A DNA stretch of 64,000 nt, taken from positions 25,695-89,694 of the forward strand of contig CACIWI010000002.1 of NCBI GenBank assembly GCA_902590355.1, written 5' to 3'. The notes beneath the pieces are model-generated. The model was given only the letters and a program-made list of their open reading frames with translations, was not told the DNA's origin and ran no database searches. A program made the translations under genes and the position numbers. Below are positions 51,971 through 60,888 of this stretch, piece after piece. Position 1 is the first letter of the stretch. Every line of letters begins with the position of its first letter. The stretch is from an uncultured Prochlorococcus sp. GTDB lineage: Bacteria > Cyanobacteriota > Cyanobacteriia > PCC-6307 > Cyanobiaceae.

Positions 51971-52152
51971 ATTGAGATTTTATCAAGCATCAATACATCT
52001 TGAGCTTGGATTGTATCTCTCTTATCTTCGTTTTCGGGATCTTTATAAGATTCAATTTCAGCTTGAATTTTCTTCTTGTAAACTCCTTTTATATAGTCCA
52101 TTTCTCTTTTGTCTTTGTCAAGAATTGAGAATGGTGATCTTTTCAAGTTCAT
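51967..52152 (-). CDS. 61-aa small charged protein
   Basis: A good ribosome site AAGGAGAAAG lies just before ATG 52152, unusual in this genome. MNLKRSPFSILDKDKREMDY, then helical charged. No family recognised. Same strand as the 45-aa gene at 52181. Confidence 0.6.
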   Translation of the reverse strand: MNLKRSPFSILDKDKREMDYIKGVYKKKIQAEIESYKDPENEDKRDTIQAQDVLMLDKISI

Positions 52153-52180
52153 AACTTTCTCCTTAATAAATAAAATCTAA

Positions 52181-52318
52181 TCAGCTCCAGTTTTTATCAG
52201 ATTCAACAAAGCTATCCAATGTTTGCTGATTCCTGATTTCTTCCTCAAGAAGTTCTTCTTCTGATCTTTCTTCAATCTCAGATTTATGATCTTCTTTTAG
52301 TGTGGATTTCGTAGACAT
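52181..52318 (-). CDS. 45-aa highly acidic small protein
   Basis: MSTKSTLKEDHKSEIEERSE, then EELLEEEIRNQQTLDSFVES and DKNWS. Very acidic and helical; 28 nt upstream of the 61-aa gene. Family not recognised. Confidence 0.55.
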   Translation of the reverse strand: MSTKSTLKEDHKSEIEERSEEELLEEEIRNQQTLDSFVESDKNWS

Positions 52319-52461
52319 TCGCTCATGACAGCTATATCTATGTTCTAACTAGTTAGAGAGGCCATACGACTTATAAATATGTACGGTTTGAGGTACTCCC
52401 ATATACGGATAAAGGATCAACAATTGAATTGAAATATGTGTAGGATGTTATGAAATTTTTG

Positions 52462-52548
52462 TCAATTTTTGCCTTTAAGAATCATCAACAAAGGTAGACC
52501 AATAAGCATCAAACTTCCATCAATTAATAAAAAAGTATTCAGGTTCAT
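52462..52548 (-). CDS. 28-aa single-helix peptide, overlapping the gene before it
   Basis: MNLNTFLLIDGSLMLIGLPL forms one helix. Its ATG overlaps the upstream TGA as ATGA (52545-52548), the sign of translational coupling. No family recognised. Confidence 0.55.
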   Translation of the reverse strand: MNLNTFLLIDGSLMLIGLPLLMILKGKN

Positions 52549-52715
52549 TTTCCCATTCCTTCGGGGGTATTCCAATTGAGAGAAATTCCTTTTTTAATTG
52601 GTTGTTTTTTCATATCATCCATCTCTTTTCTGATTTTGTTGTAGTAGGCCAACTCCTCTGGATCATCAGAACCAAGACCATAATTCATAGTTGCTGCAAT
52701 ATATATTTTGTGCAT
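52545..52715 (-). CDS. 56-aa small protein
   Basis: MHKIYIAATMNYGLGSDDPE and then ELAYYNKIRKEMDDMKKQ. I use ATG 52715; the open frame could start at 52748. Soluble, helical C-terminus. Stop overlaps the start of the next ORF (ATGA). Family not recognised. Confidence 0.5.
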   Translation of the reverse strand: MHKIYIAATMNYGLGSDDPEELAYYNKIRKEMDDMKKQPIKKGISLNWNTPEGMGK

Positions 52716-52788
52716 CCGGTATGACGATAGTGGCATTACTAAAGGCAAACTATTTTAAATATATTTAAATTTTAGTTAAAATGCTGAT

Positions 52789-53175
52789 CTACGAGATCTC
52801 AGTTTCAAAATTTGCTTTATTTTCCTTAATTTCTTGATTAGCCCATTGCAATAATCTTATAGATAATATTAAGTCTCCATCTAACCATGCTCTAATAGCT
52901 ATAGCTCTTCTAGGATCATAAAACTTTTTCTTTCTATACCAATCAAAAACATTCTCATCTGATTTGTCTCCATTGCATGAAAGACAAGCTGGAACACAAT
53001 TTTCTGTTAAGTTTGAACCTCCTTTACTTCGTGGCAATATATGATCAATAGATTCTGAAGGTTTTCCGCAATATATGCATCTTTTGCTCGTAAATGTATG
53101 AATAGACTTTCTCCAAAATCTTAATTTGAGCTTAGGGCATAAATCCTCTAAAAACACTGCATCATCAATATGCAT
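52789..53175 (-). CDS. HNH endonuclease
   Basis: 128 residues with a single HNH domain: CIYCGKPSESIDHILPRSKG (zinc Cys pair and catalytic His) followed by TENCVPACLSCNGDKSDENV (second Cys pair, N and the KS end), about residues 33-75. The C-terminal half (RRAIAIRAWLDGDLILSIRL) is not recognised. No methylase lies nearby, so it is a solitary HNH, as found in islands and also in cyanobacterial genome backbones. Confidence 0.88.
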   Translation of the reverse strand: MHIDDAVFLEDLCPKLKLRFWRKSIHTFTSKRCIYCGKPSESIDHILPRSKGGSNLTENCVPACLSCNGDKSDENVFDWYRKKKFYDPRRAIAIRAWLDGDLILSIRLLQWANQEIKENKANFETEIS

Positions 53176-53465
53176 TAAGATTATTCAATTATCTATATTT
53201 GTGTCATATGAAATTTAAAAATAATTTAAGAAAACGTTATTTTTAAGAAATTAAATTATTTTCAAAAACCAATCACAAAATAATTAATTTCAAATAAATT
53301 TTTAATTAATTTTCTCATCACTTTTTCTACTTTTTAGTTTGAGCTTTTCCTCTTCAGAATTTGGTTATGGGATTAACAATATACATTTAACTTTATAACT
53401 CACCTTTTCTTTATGTGGAGTCTAGTTATTTAGTTGAATATAATAAGCTAAGAATTTCAAAAAAA

Positions 53466-53699
53466 ATGTCTGATAAAAAGAAAGATACAAAAAAAGATTT
53501 TAAAAAGAATAAAGCTATGCTTGCTTACGGAGTGATACAACTAGGATCAGCAGTTGTATCAGCTGTTGCCTTAGTAGCTATTGCACTAAGCTTTTGCTCA
53601 TTAAAAAAAGAATCAAAGTTCTTTAATGAATGTGTTGAAGAAATGAAAGCGACTGGTTCGCCAACAGCTGATGCGGTTCGTTTCTGTACTGGTGGTTAG
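53466..53699 (+). CDS. Membrane protein, 77 aa
   Basis: ATG at 53466 chosen: MSDKKKDTKKDFKKNKAMLA (very basic), then one long helix YGVIQLGSAVVSAVALVAIA and a Cys-containing outer tail (FNECVEEMKATGSPTADAV, FCTGG). Family not recognised. Confidence 0.6.
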   Translation: MSDKKKDTKKDFKKNKAMLAYGVIQLGSAVVSAVALVAIALSFCSLKKESKFFNECVEEMKATGSPTADAVRFCTGG

Positions 53700-53855
53700 C
53701 ATTAGGTAAATTAAGTGTTCCGATATTTTTATAAATAATATTTAATTTGTCTTAGTTCATATTAACCATAAATTAATTTTTTCTTATTTTCCCCTTAGTA
53801 AAACTAATAAATAAACTAACTAAAATTTAAGTGGTTATAAATTTAGGAAAATTTT

Positions 53856-54008
53856 ATGAGTGGAGATTATGAGACATTAGAAATCAATCAACCTAAGATT
53901 TCTTATTTTAAAAAGAGATCAGAAGATAATACTTTATGGCTAGAGGAAATGATTAAAGAGATTGAAAAGATTGAAGATACGAATAACAATATATCTGATG
54001 CTGCTTAA
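53856..54008 (+). CDS. 50-aa small protein
   Basis: MSGDYETLEINQPKISYFKK, then SEDNTLWLEEMIKEIEKIED; acidic, helical. Ribosome site weak. No family recognised. Confidence 0.5.
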   Translation: MSGDYETLEINQPKISYFKKRSEDNTLWLEEMIKEIEKIEDTNNNISDAA

Positions 54009-54025
54009 TCTACGATGGTTTGTGA

Positions 54026-54145
54026 TTAATGATATTTATTGAGTAATCGATTATAAATTACCAACAATAATATTATTCCACCTATACCAAGAATTGCATG
54101 GTATGGGTCATAATGATTCTGCCAAAGCTCCTTTAAAAATTCCAT
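54026..54145 (-). CDS. 39-aa single-helix peptide
   Basis: MEFLKELWQNHYDPYHAILG, then GIILLLVIYNRLLNKYH: one helix with a short polar start. Converges with the 50-aa gene at 53856 (17 nt apart). No family recognised. Confidence 0.5.
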   Translation of the reverse strand: MEFLKELWQNHYDPYHAILGIGGIILLLVIYNRLLNKYH

Positions 54146-54255
54146 TAATTTAGTCTTTGGGTCGAGTTAATATCAAGCGTTTCATTTATTTGTTTTATTG
54201 GAAGAATTACCTAAGGAAAAAATATTAGAAGAATTAGCAAATTTATTAGATGGAT

Positions 54256-54933
54256 TTAAAATCCTTTATATAACTTTAAATAATAAATAATTTCTGATAA
54301 ATCATTAATTTTTTGAATCTTTTCTTGGTTAAATTCATTTATTAATTTATTTAGTATTTCAATATCTTTTGAAAAAAACATTAAATTACATTCCGCTTTA
54401 AGTCCTGAGATAGATCCTGCATATGAGTCTTCTATAACCCATGATTTCCTTGGATCTACATCCAATATTTTTAATGCTCTCAAATAAGGATCAGGCGAAG
54501 GCTTGCCATCAGAAATGAATTTATCATCTCCAAGAACCTTTGTATTGAATAAATTTAACCAGGGATTTGCAGAGCTTTTTATTTTAAAACTTTCACTACT
54601 ACTACTTGTTACTAGTGCAATAGGTAATTTTGTATTTATACAAAATTTGATTAATTCTATTGCTCCTTTAAAAGGTTTTGCTTTAGTAAGTACTTTATCT
54701 ACTTTTAACTTTTGAGTAATGAGTAATTCTTCTATTGTGATTTCTTCATTTATCCATTTGAAAACTTTTTTTGCGCAATCTATTCTTCTTCTTCCTTTTA
54801 ATTCTAGTAATTTATCGTTTGATAAATAGTAATTATATTCTTTTGCGGTTTCATACCAGGCATTAGCTAGTAATGGTTCTGTATCTAGTAATACCCCATC
54901 TAAATCAAAAAGAATTGCTTCTGGTAATTCCAT
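54256..54933 (-). CDS. HAD-superfamily phosphatase/phosphoglucomutase-type hydrolase
   Basis: Phosphate-ester hydrolase of 225 residues. DLDGVLLDTEP near the N-terminus holds the nucleophilic Asp; LVTSSSS is motif II; GKPSPDPYLRAL and VIEDSYAGSISGLKAE (residues 165-181) are motifs III and IV. It matches the beta-phosphoglucomutase/CbbY group by sequence style; substrate unknown. A repeat copy (55021-55038) lies 88 nt upstream of its start codon. Confidence 0.9.
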   Translation of the reverse strand: MELPEAILFDLDGVLLDTEPLLANAWYETAKEYNYYLSNDKLLELKGRRRIDCAKKVFKWINEEITIEELLITQKLKVDKVLTKAKPFKGAIELIKFCINTKLPIALVTSSSSESFKIKSSANPWLNLFNTKVLGDDKFISDGKPSPDPYLRALKILDVDPRKSWVIEDSYAGSISGLKAECNLMFFSKDIEILNKLINEFNQEKIQKINDLSEIIYYLKLYKGF

Positions 54934-55020
54934 CTTTATAGAAATATTTTTTTATTTGCTTTTAAAATTTGGAATATCTTTTTAAAGATAGCTTATTAAA
55001 AGGAGATAATTGCCCCTTAT

Positions 55021-55038
55021 TTTAGATCGACTGTCAAA
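55021..55038 (-). repeat. Copy 1 of the TTGACAGTCGATCTA repeat
   Basis: Plus strand TTTAGATCGACTGTCAAA, identical over 15 bp to the copies at 62436 and 62785. On the minus strand it reads TTTGACAGTCGATCTAAA, 87 nt upstream of the HAD start. Confidence 0.8.
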
Positions 55039-55489
55039 AATATTTAATATAGCGGTGCAAGTAGTAAGCGTTTCATTTAATCGTTGACTTTTTGGTCTAA
55101 TAATTCTTTTAATTACTTTGGTAAGTTTAAAAAGAATCTCTTAAATTTTCATTCTTTTCTCCTATATGCAGTATCCACTCTCTAAATTATTCTTCTATTG
55201 CATAACTGTCTTCAACTCTTTTACTTTCAAGAAATGAAAATGAAATGAAGTTTATAAGTTGATTTTTGTTCATGTTTATCTTTTAGGTCTCTATTGTTAA
55301 CTTTTAATTAAATACTTATTAAATAAACTTTTGACTATTAAAAAAATATTTAATTTAAAAATTTAGAAATTTTTTAAACAAATTTATTTTTTACTTAATA
55401 ACTTATTAATCCAATAATCTTAGATTATATAATACTTCTATATTTTTACGCCTTAAATATTGAAGACAATCATATAAAAAAAATAATAA
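55039..55489. other. Non-coding stretch of about 450 bases
   Basis: Only a doubtful 28-codon minus frame (55187-55273) is present. Nothing else is recognised. Confidence 0.4.
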
Positions 55490-55711
55490 ATGATTATAAA
55501 AAATTCACCTTCTCCCAAAAACTCAAATCAAGCCCAAGAAATAGGGCATATCAAATATTCTTATAAAGAAAGTTTTAAAAGAGAAAATAAATCTATTTTG
55601 GATGATTCGGAATTTATTGAAAATTACAATAACGCCCTTAAATCACCACAATCAAGAAGATTGTATAAAGATGCAGAGAATGAAATTCATTTGGACTCAA
55701 TTGAGGCCTAG
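55490..55711 (+). CDS. Hypothetical protein, 73 aa
   Basis: MIIKNSPSPKNSNQAQEIGH, then hydrophilic (FKRENKSILDDSEFIENYNN) and a C-terminal RLYKDAENEIHLDSIEA. Soluble. Family not recognised. Confidence 0.55.
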   Translation: MIIKNSPSPKNSNQAQEIGHIKYSYKESFKRENKSILDDSEFIENYNNALKSPQSRRLYKDAENEIHLDSIEA

Positions 55712-55896
55712 AATATCCTACCTCTAGATAAAATTTCTATTTAAAATTATACTAAAAACTACTTTTAAAGATTTTTTAAATATATCTTAAATCCGAACTT
55801 CTTTTTTTAATGTTAGTTTACTTCTACGTTCATCCAATTTATTTGGACGCATGATATGAGAATAGGGAACGGGATTCTCATTAACTGCATAAGATC

Positions 55897-56067
55897 ATGA
55901 ATGAGCTCTCTCAAATAAGAGAAAAAATTACAAAAGCCAAGAGGCTTTATGAAGCCCAAATCTTGGCAACTAAAAATGGAGAAGTTACTCCATATAGAAG
56001 ATCAGTCTTTGAAGAAAGAATTAGGGAAGCACAAAAAGAAATGAGATCGCAAGACACCAAAAAATAA
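55897..56067 (+). CDS. 56-aa charged helical protein
   Basis: MNELSQIREKITKAKRLYEA, then YRRSVFEERIREAQKEMRSQ; predicted as one long coiled helix. Converges with the lipoprotein gene at 56084. No family recognised. Confidence 0.6.
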   Translation: MNELSQIREKITKAKRLYEAQILATKNGEVTPYRRSVFEERIREAQKEMRSQDTKK

Positions 56068-56083
56068 ATTCTTTTGTAAAAAT

Positions 56084-56332
56084 CTATTTTGTATCAGCTA
56101 CATTCTTGAAGAAATCACAGTAAGCCATTAATTCTGATTCGGTTTCAATTTTTAGATTTAAATCATTAATTGCTTTCTTGGTATCAATTCTGTAGCCATA
56201 CCAATCTAGACAAACTTCTCTCTGCTTTTGGGTTTCAGAAACCTTTTGAGTACCTATTTTGTTTGAGTTACTAGTACAACTCGCAAGGAAAATAGTTGAG
56301 AGAGCTAGTAGTGGGAATAGTAGTCTTTTCAT
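56084..56332 (-). CDS. Small lipoprotein, 82 aa
   Basis: Signal peptide with lipobox LASC (Cys 19) after MKRLLFPLLALSTIFLASC. The mature 63 residues contain an acidic C-terminal half and two Cys (CLDWYGYRID and YCDFFKN). Function unknown. Three nt after the DUF3764 gene on the same strand. Confidence 0.78.
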   Translation of the reverse strand: MKRLLFPLLALSTIFLASCTSNSNKIGTQKVSETQKQREVCLDWYGYRIDTKKAINDLNLKIETESELMAYCDFFKNVADTK

Positions 56333-56335
56333 TTG

Positions 56336-56641
56336 TTAATCACAACAACTTTCCGTTGTTGCCGAAGAAGTCCAAGATGATTCTTCCATTGTTGAAAGGT
56401 CAACTCTATGGGTTGCCATCCAGTCACCATTAGCTTCCACAAACTTCTGAACATTACCTTCTGGAGCTTGATGAATAACAATAACTTTTTGAGGATCTTC
56501 CTTACTTACTCCTCTAAAAAGTGGCTTAATATCAAATTCTGAATGCCTTTTATCTGCTTCTGCACTATCAAATATTGCTGCCCATTCATCGAAAGTGCTT
56601 TCAATTTTAAAAGTAAAAACAGATGTTATAGAACAAGACAT
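56336..56641 (-). CDS. DUF3764-like protein, intact paralogue of the 50909 gene
   Basis: 101 residues: FTFKIESTFDEWAAIFDSAE, then PLFRGVSKEDPQKVIVIHQA. The same blocks occur in the broken gene at 50909. I believe this is the picocyanobacterial DUF3764 family, ferredoxin-like alpha+beta fold, but the name is from memory. It ends in SSATTESCCD. Just upstream of the lipoprotein. Confidence 0.72.
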   Translation of the reverse strand: MSCSITSVFTFKIESTFDEWAAIFDSAEADKRHSEFDIKPLFRGVSKEDPQKVIVIHQAPEGNVQKFVEANGDWMATHRVDLSTMEESSWTSSATTESCCD

Positions 56642-56691
56642 AATAAAATATTATTTGTAGCTTAAAATAAGTCTGTTTAATTAAGGTTTGG

Positions 56692-57228
56692 TTAATTATC
56701 TTTAAACGGAATTAAAATACCTTTTTTTTCAAATTTGAGCCAACCTTTTTTTTCTAGTATTTTTAAATTTCTCGTTACGGTTACTCTTGTTGAAGAAATT
56801 GAATTGCCGATAATTTTATGGGTGAAATTAAATTCTTTTAAATTTAAATAAATATATTTATCTTTTTTTAAGCCAATTATTGAGGATAAGTATAAAAGAA
56901 ATTCTTTTAATTTTTCTTCTGATTTTTTTATATTACTTATTAATAAAAGTTTTTCCAATTGATCAATTCTTTTTAGACTTTTTGTTAATAAGTCTGTAGA
57001 TGAAAAAAATAGCCCTCTTTTAATTGTTTTAATTTCGCAATTTGTCAACGCAATTAATTTAATATTTTCGTAGTTACATAATTCCAAATTTATTACAATA
57101 TTTTCATTTATTATCCCAACAATATTTTTCTTATTCTTGATTTTTGATTCCATTATTAATATTCCTGATTTGACTTCTAAAATTGTATTTTCTTTAAATT
57201 CTATTTTTTGCTTTTCAGGAATTATCAT
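56692..57228 (-). CDS. Crp/Fnr-family transcription regulator
   Basis: 178 residues: an N-terminal beta-barrel-like part (about 1-70) with no cAMP-binding residues visible, and a C-terminal winged helix with SISSTRVTVTRNLKILEKKG (about 138-157), the Crp-type recognition helix. It is divergent from phnDCEE with about 190 nt between, the usual layout for a local regulator; PtrA of Prochlorococcus phosphate islands has this architecture, but identity is inferred. Confidence 0.83.
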   Translation of the reverse strand: MIIPEKQKIEFKENTILEVKSGILIMESKIKNKKNIVGIINENIVINLELCNYENIKLIALTNCEIKTIKRGLFFSSTDLLTKSLKRIDQLEKLLLISNIKKSEEKLKEFLLYLSSIIGLKKDKYIYLNLKEFNFTHKIIGNSISSTRVTVTRNLKILEKKGWLKFEKKGILIPFKDN

Positions 57229-57420
57229 ATTTATTTCTTAAAATACTTTCACCCTAAATTTATAAAGTTAAAAATAAATTAAAAATTATTTAATTCCCTA
57301 ATAAATCTGATTAAAAATTGACTAACTCAAAATAAAACAATTAATCAGAATTTAAACTCTTTTTTGGAAAAACTTAATCTCTTTAGAGCAAGTTAAATGA
57401 GGAGAATAAATTCAACACTA
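57229..57420. promoter_or_regulatory. Divergent promoter region of the regulator and phn operon
   Basis: A/T-rich. An imperfect inverted repeat CTGATTA...TAATCAG spans about 57309-57350, a plausible regulator site. Pho-box-like CTTAATCT at 57373 is not convincing. Confidence 0.3.
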
Positions 57421-58419
57421 ATGAAAAATTTTTTAAAGATAGTCTTAGGGCTATCAATAATTAGTACAAGTATTTCAAGTTGTGGGAACAAATCAAATGA
57501 TTTAATTGGAGATTTAGATTTATCTGATTGCAATCCAAATAATACTGTTGACAGTAAATATTGTGATCGAGATGGAGATTTTCTCGCAGATCTACCCCTT
57601 TCCGAAGATGAATGGATAGATCCTGAAACCATTGTGTTCTCATATACACCTGTTGAAGACCCCTCCGTTTATGCAAAAGTTTGGGAAGATTTTGTAATGC
57701 ATATGTCTAAGGTGACTGGTAAAAAAGTCACTTTCTTACCAGTTCAATCTTATGCTGCTCAAGTTGAGGCAATGAGATCCGGACGTCTTCATGTAGCAGG
57801 AATTAATACTGGAAGCAATACAGTGGCAGCAGCATGTGCAGGAGCAGTTCCATTTGGAATGATGGCTAAAAAAGATTTATCTTACGGTTATGAAATGGAA
57901 ATTATTGTTCCTTCTGATAGTCCAATTAATTCTCCTGCAGATTTAAAAGGTAAAAAAGTTACATTTACATCTAAAACATCTAATTCAGGATTTAAAGCAC
58001 CATCGGCCATTCTTAAAGGAGAATTTGGTCTTGAGGCAAATAAAGATTTCACCCCAGTCTTTTCTGGCAAGCATCAAAATTCAATAATTGGTGTTGCAAA
58101 CAAAGATTATGAAGTAGCACCAATTGCTAACTCAGTTCTTACAAGAATGGATGCAAGAGGTGTTGTTGATTCTTCTAAAATAAGAACTATTTATAAATCC
58201 CAAACCTTCCCAACGACAGGTTATGCTCATGCTCATAATCTACATCCAGCTGTAGTTGCAAAAGTAAAGCAAGCTTTTTACACCTATAACTGGGATAATT
58301 CAACATTAGATAAAGAATTTAAAAAGGCTGATAGATTCATTTCAATAAGTCACAAGCATGATTGGGATGTTATTAGAAAAATAGATAAGGCTAATGGTGT
58401 TGTTTATGATTGCAAATAA
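57421..58419 (+). CDS. phnD: Phosphonate/phosphite ABC transporter substrate-binding lipoprotein
   Basis: Binds phosphonates or phosphite in the periplasm. ATG 57421 gives 332 residues; a start at 57397 would precede the signal. Signal and lipobox ISSC (Cys 21), then the PhnD/periplasmic-binding-type fold: FSYTPVEDPSVYAKVWEDF, SYAAQVEAMRSGRLHVAG, and TSNSGFKAPSAIL. Which phosphorus compound is bound cannot be told by eye; Prochlorococcus PhnD1-type proteins bind phosphite. First gene of phnDCEE. Confidence 0.9.
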   Translation: MKNFLKIVLGLSIISTSISSCGNKSNDLIGDLDLSDCNPNNTVDSKYCDRDGDFLADLPLSEDEWIDPETIVFSYTPVEDPSVYAKVWEDFVMHMSKVTGKKVTFLPVQSYAAQVEAMRSGRLHVAGINTGSNTVAAACAGAVPFGMMAKKDLSYGYEMEIIVPSDSPINSPADLKGKKVTFTSKTSNSGFKAPSAILKGEFGLEANKDFTPVFSGKHQNSIIGVANKDYEVAPIANSVLTRMDARGVVDSSKIRTIYKSQTFPTTGYAHAHNLHPAVVAKVKQAFYTYNWDNSTLDKEFKKADRFISISHKHDWDVIRKIDKANGVVYDCK

Positions 58420-58449
58420 AAATTTTAATCATAAATAAAATCAGACTTA

Positions 58450-59217
58450 ATGCTTAAAACAATAAACCTCAAAAAGGTTTATCCAAATGGAGAAGAGGCG
58501 CTTAAAGGAATAAACCTAGAAATTCCTAATGGGCAAGTAGTTGCTCTTATCGGTCCTTCAGGTGCTGGTAAAAGTACTTTTATTAGAACAATAAATAGAC
58601 TAGTTGAGCCCACTTCAGGGAAAGTTTATTTCGCTAATGAAAAAAATGACATTACTTCTTTAAATAAATCTAAATTAAGAAAAATAAGAAGACAAATTGG
58701 AATGATTTTCCAGGAATTTGCTTTGGTAGAAAGATTAAGTGTAATGGAAAATGTCCTTTCCGGCAGATTAGGTTACGTAGGATTTTGGAATAGTTTTTTC
58801 AGGAAATTTCCTCAAAATGATATTGAAGAAGCATTCCGTCTGCTTCAAAGAATTGGACTAGAGCATATGCTTGATAAAAGAGCCGATGAATTGTCAGGAG
58901 GGCAGAGGCAAAGAGTAGGAATTGCTAGAGCTTTGATACAAAATCCAATGTTACTTTTAGTAGATGAACCTACAGCTAGTTTAGATCCCAAAAATTCCAG
59001 GCAAATTATGCGATTAATATGCGAGTTATGTAAGGAAAGAAATCTTGCTGCGATTATAAATATTCATGATGTTTTTCTTGCTCAGAATTTTGCAGAAAGA
59101 ATAATAGGTTTAAAATCTGGAGAAATTGTTTACGATGGCAAGCCAAGTGGCTTATCAGAGACAATACTTACAAAAATATATGGAGAAGAAGACTGGTCTA
59201 AAACCGTAGCAAATTAG
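58450..59217 (+). CDS. phnC: Phosphonate/phosphite ABC transporter ATP-binding protein
   Basis: Importer ATPase of 255 residues. Walker A GPSGAGKS (35-42), Q-loop [13 protein letters not shown], signature [15 protein letters not shown] (about 148-162), Walker [13 protein letters not shown]. Starts 30 nt after phnD and is followed by the first phnE after 13 nt. Confidence 0.96.
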   Translation: MLKTINLKKVYPNGEEALKGINLEIPNGQVVALIGPSGAGKSTFIRTINRLVEPTSGKVYFANEKNDITSLNKSKLRKIRRQIGMIFQEFALVERLSVMENVLSGRLGYVGFWNSFFRKFPQNDIEEAFRLLQRIGLEHMLDKRADELSGGQRQRVGIARALIQNPMLLLVDEPTASLDPKNSRQIMRLICELCKERNLAAIINIHDVFLAQNFAERIIGLKSGEIVYDGKPSGLSETILTKIYGEEDWSKTVAN

Positions 59218-59230
59218 GAAAATATATTAA

Positions 59231-60028
59231 ATGAATTATAAGAAAGTAATTTGGAAAAGAAAACCGTTAATAAAAAATAGGTTATTGAGAATTGGATTAA
59301 TTTTGCTAATTATTACTTACTTATTATCTGTTTTCCTAACTACCGAAATTGATTGGCAAAGAATTCTTGAAGGGATCCCAAGGGGTAAAATTTTTATATT
59401 TGCTTTTTTCCCTCCAGATTTTATAACTAGATCTAATGAGATTTTGGCAGGTATTTTTGAAAGTCTATGGATGACTATTGTTGCAACTATTGTGGGGATA
59501 CTTATTTCTATACCTGTATCCTTAGGGGCGGCTAAAAACATAGCTCCTAAATTTGTTTATTTCTTATCAAGAGGAGTTATCACATTGTCGAGGAGTTTTC
59601 AGGAAGTTATCCTAGCAATATTTTTTGTTAAGTTAATGGGTTTTGGACCTTTTGCTGGGATGGTAACTCTGAGTTTATCAACAATAGGGTTTTTCGCTAA
59701 ATTATTATCTGAAGATATTGAAGACATTAATAAATCCCAAGCTGAAGCAATCAAATCTACTGGCAGCAGTTGGTTTCAATGGGTTAATTATGGTGTCCAG
59801 CCTCAAGTTATGCCAAGATTCATTGGATTATCTTTATACAGATTGGATATTAATTTTAGAGAGTCAGCGGTAATTGGAATTGTTGGGGGAGGAGGTATTG
59901 GTTCTACCTTAAATACAGCTTTTGATAGATATGAATTTGAGACTGCAGCGGCTGTTCTTATCGTAATTATTTCTATCGTGATGATTGTTGAATATACATC
60001 TAGTCATCTCAGGAAATTAATAAAGTAA
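59231..60028 (+). CDS. phnE: Phosphonate/phosphite ABC transporter permease, first copy
   Basis: 265 residues with about six helices. EAIKSTGSSWFQWVNYGVQPQV (about 176-197) is the EAA loop, and VGGGGIGSTLNTA is near the C-terminus. The stop overlaps the next start (TAATG), so the two permeases are coupled. Confidence 0.93.
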   Translation: MNYKKVIWKRKPLIKNRLLRIGLILLIITYLLSVFLTTEIDWQRILEGIPRGKIFIFAFFPPDFITRSNEILAGIFESLWMTIVATIVGILISIPVSLGAAKNIAPKFVYFLSRGVITLSRSFQEVILAIFFVKLMGFGPFAGMVTLSLSTIGFFAKLLSEDIEDINKSQAEAIKSTGSSWFQWVNYGVQPQVMPRFIGLSLYRLDINFRESAVIGIVGGGGIGSTLNTAFDRYEFETAAAVLIVIISIVMIVEYTSSHLRKLIK

Positions 60029-60843
60029 TGCCAATAATAAAACAAAAGGATTACAAAACCTGGAAAAAATTTGATCGAAAAAGAGATTTACAAAACTGGC
60101 TTTGTTGGTTCTTAGGTACTTTAATTTTTAGCTTTTGTTTCGGTCTGATTAGTAGTAAAACAATCTGGTTTTATGTTTTTGATTCACATAATGAGGCTTT
60201 AGATCTTTTAGGTAGGATGTTTCCTCCAGAAACTAATTATTTCTTCACTTTAATAAAACCTATTTGGGATACTTTAAATATCGCGACTATTGGTACAACG
60301 ATTGGAACTTTAATTGCAATACCATTAGCTTTTTTATCCGCAAACAATACTACCCCAAGTAAAAAGTTTATAAGACCTTTAGCCTTATTTTGCATAGTTT
60401 CAAGCAGATCAATTAATTCAGTAATCTGGGCATTACTTCTGGTTGCAGTTGTCGGTCCAGGAGTCTTGGCTGGCATAATTGCTATCGGATTAAGATCGAT
60501 AGGATTTTGTGGAAAATTACTTTATGAAGCTATAGAGGAAATTGATGAAAACCAAATTGAAGCTATTGAGGCAACAGGGGCAAATAAAGCACAAATTATG
60601 ACCTTTGGCATAGTGCCTCAAATTCTCCCAGCATTTACGAGTATTTCTATTTATAGGTGGGATATAAATATTAGAGAAGCAACTGTTGTTGGCTTAGTTG
60701 GAGCAGGAGGTATAGGGATAGAATTAGATGCTCAAATAGGAGACTTAGCTTGGGCTAAGGTATCAGTTATTTTATTAGCAATAGTAGTGGCGGTAGTTTT
60801 TAGTGAATGGATTACAGCAAAAATAAGAAAGGCTATTATTTAG
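60028..60843 (+). CDS. phnE: Phosphonate/phosphite ABC transporter permease, second copy
   Basis: 271 residues; EAIEATGANKAQIMTFGIVP is the EAA loop, with VGLVGAGGIGIELDA. It shares the family pattern but is diverged from the first copy, so the pore is probably a heterodimer. N-terminal charged region (about 1-22) is longer. Confidence 0.93.
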   Translation: MPIIKQKDYKTWKKFDRKRDLQNWLCWFLGTLIFSFCFGLISSKTIWFYVFDSHNEALDLLGRMFPPETNYFFTLIKPIWDTLNIATIGTTIGTLIAIPLAFLSANNTTPSKKFIRPLALFCIVSSRSINSVIWALLLVAVVGPGVLAGIIAIGLRSIGFCGKLLYEAIEEIDENQIEAIEATGANKAQIMTFGIVPQILPAFTSISIYRWDINIREATVVGLVGAGGIGIELDAQIGDLAWAKVSVILLAIVVAVVFSEWITAKIRKAII

Positions 60844-60888
60844 ATTAAATTAAATACTAGTATGAATATTTGAGTAAAAAAATTTTAA

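Noticed and set aside
52789-53175. HNH gene as part of a restriction or homing system
   Set aside because: No methyltransferase, intron or intein is next to it, so only a solitary HNH nuclease is supported.
54175-55079. 14-bp direct repeat AAGCGTTTCATTTA on both sides of the HAD gene
   Set aside because: Looked like a target-site duplication, but a 14-mer of this composition is expected to recur a few times by chance in AT-rich DNA of this length, and no element ends accompany it.
55187-55273. 28-codon minus-strand frame
   Set aside because: Short, no recognisable pattern, low-complexity context.
55787-55852. 21-codon minus-strand frame MRPNKLDERRSKLTLKKEVRI
   Set aside because: Looks slightly protein-like but is too short to support without conservation data.
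57373-57396. Possible Pho box before phnD
   Set aside because: Only one CTTAATCT unit is convincing; the tandem 11-bp repeats needed for PhoB are not seen.
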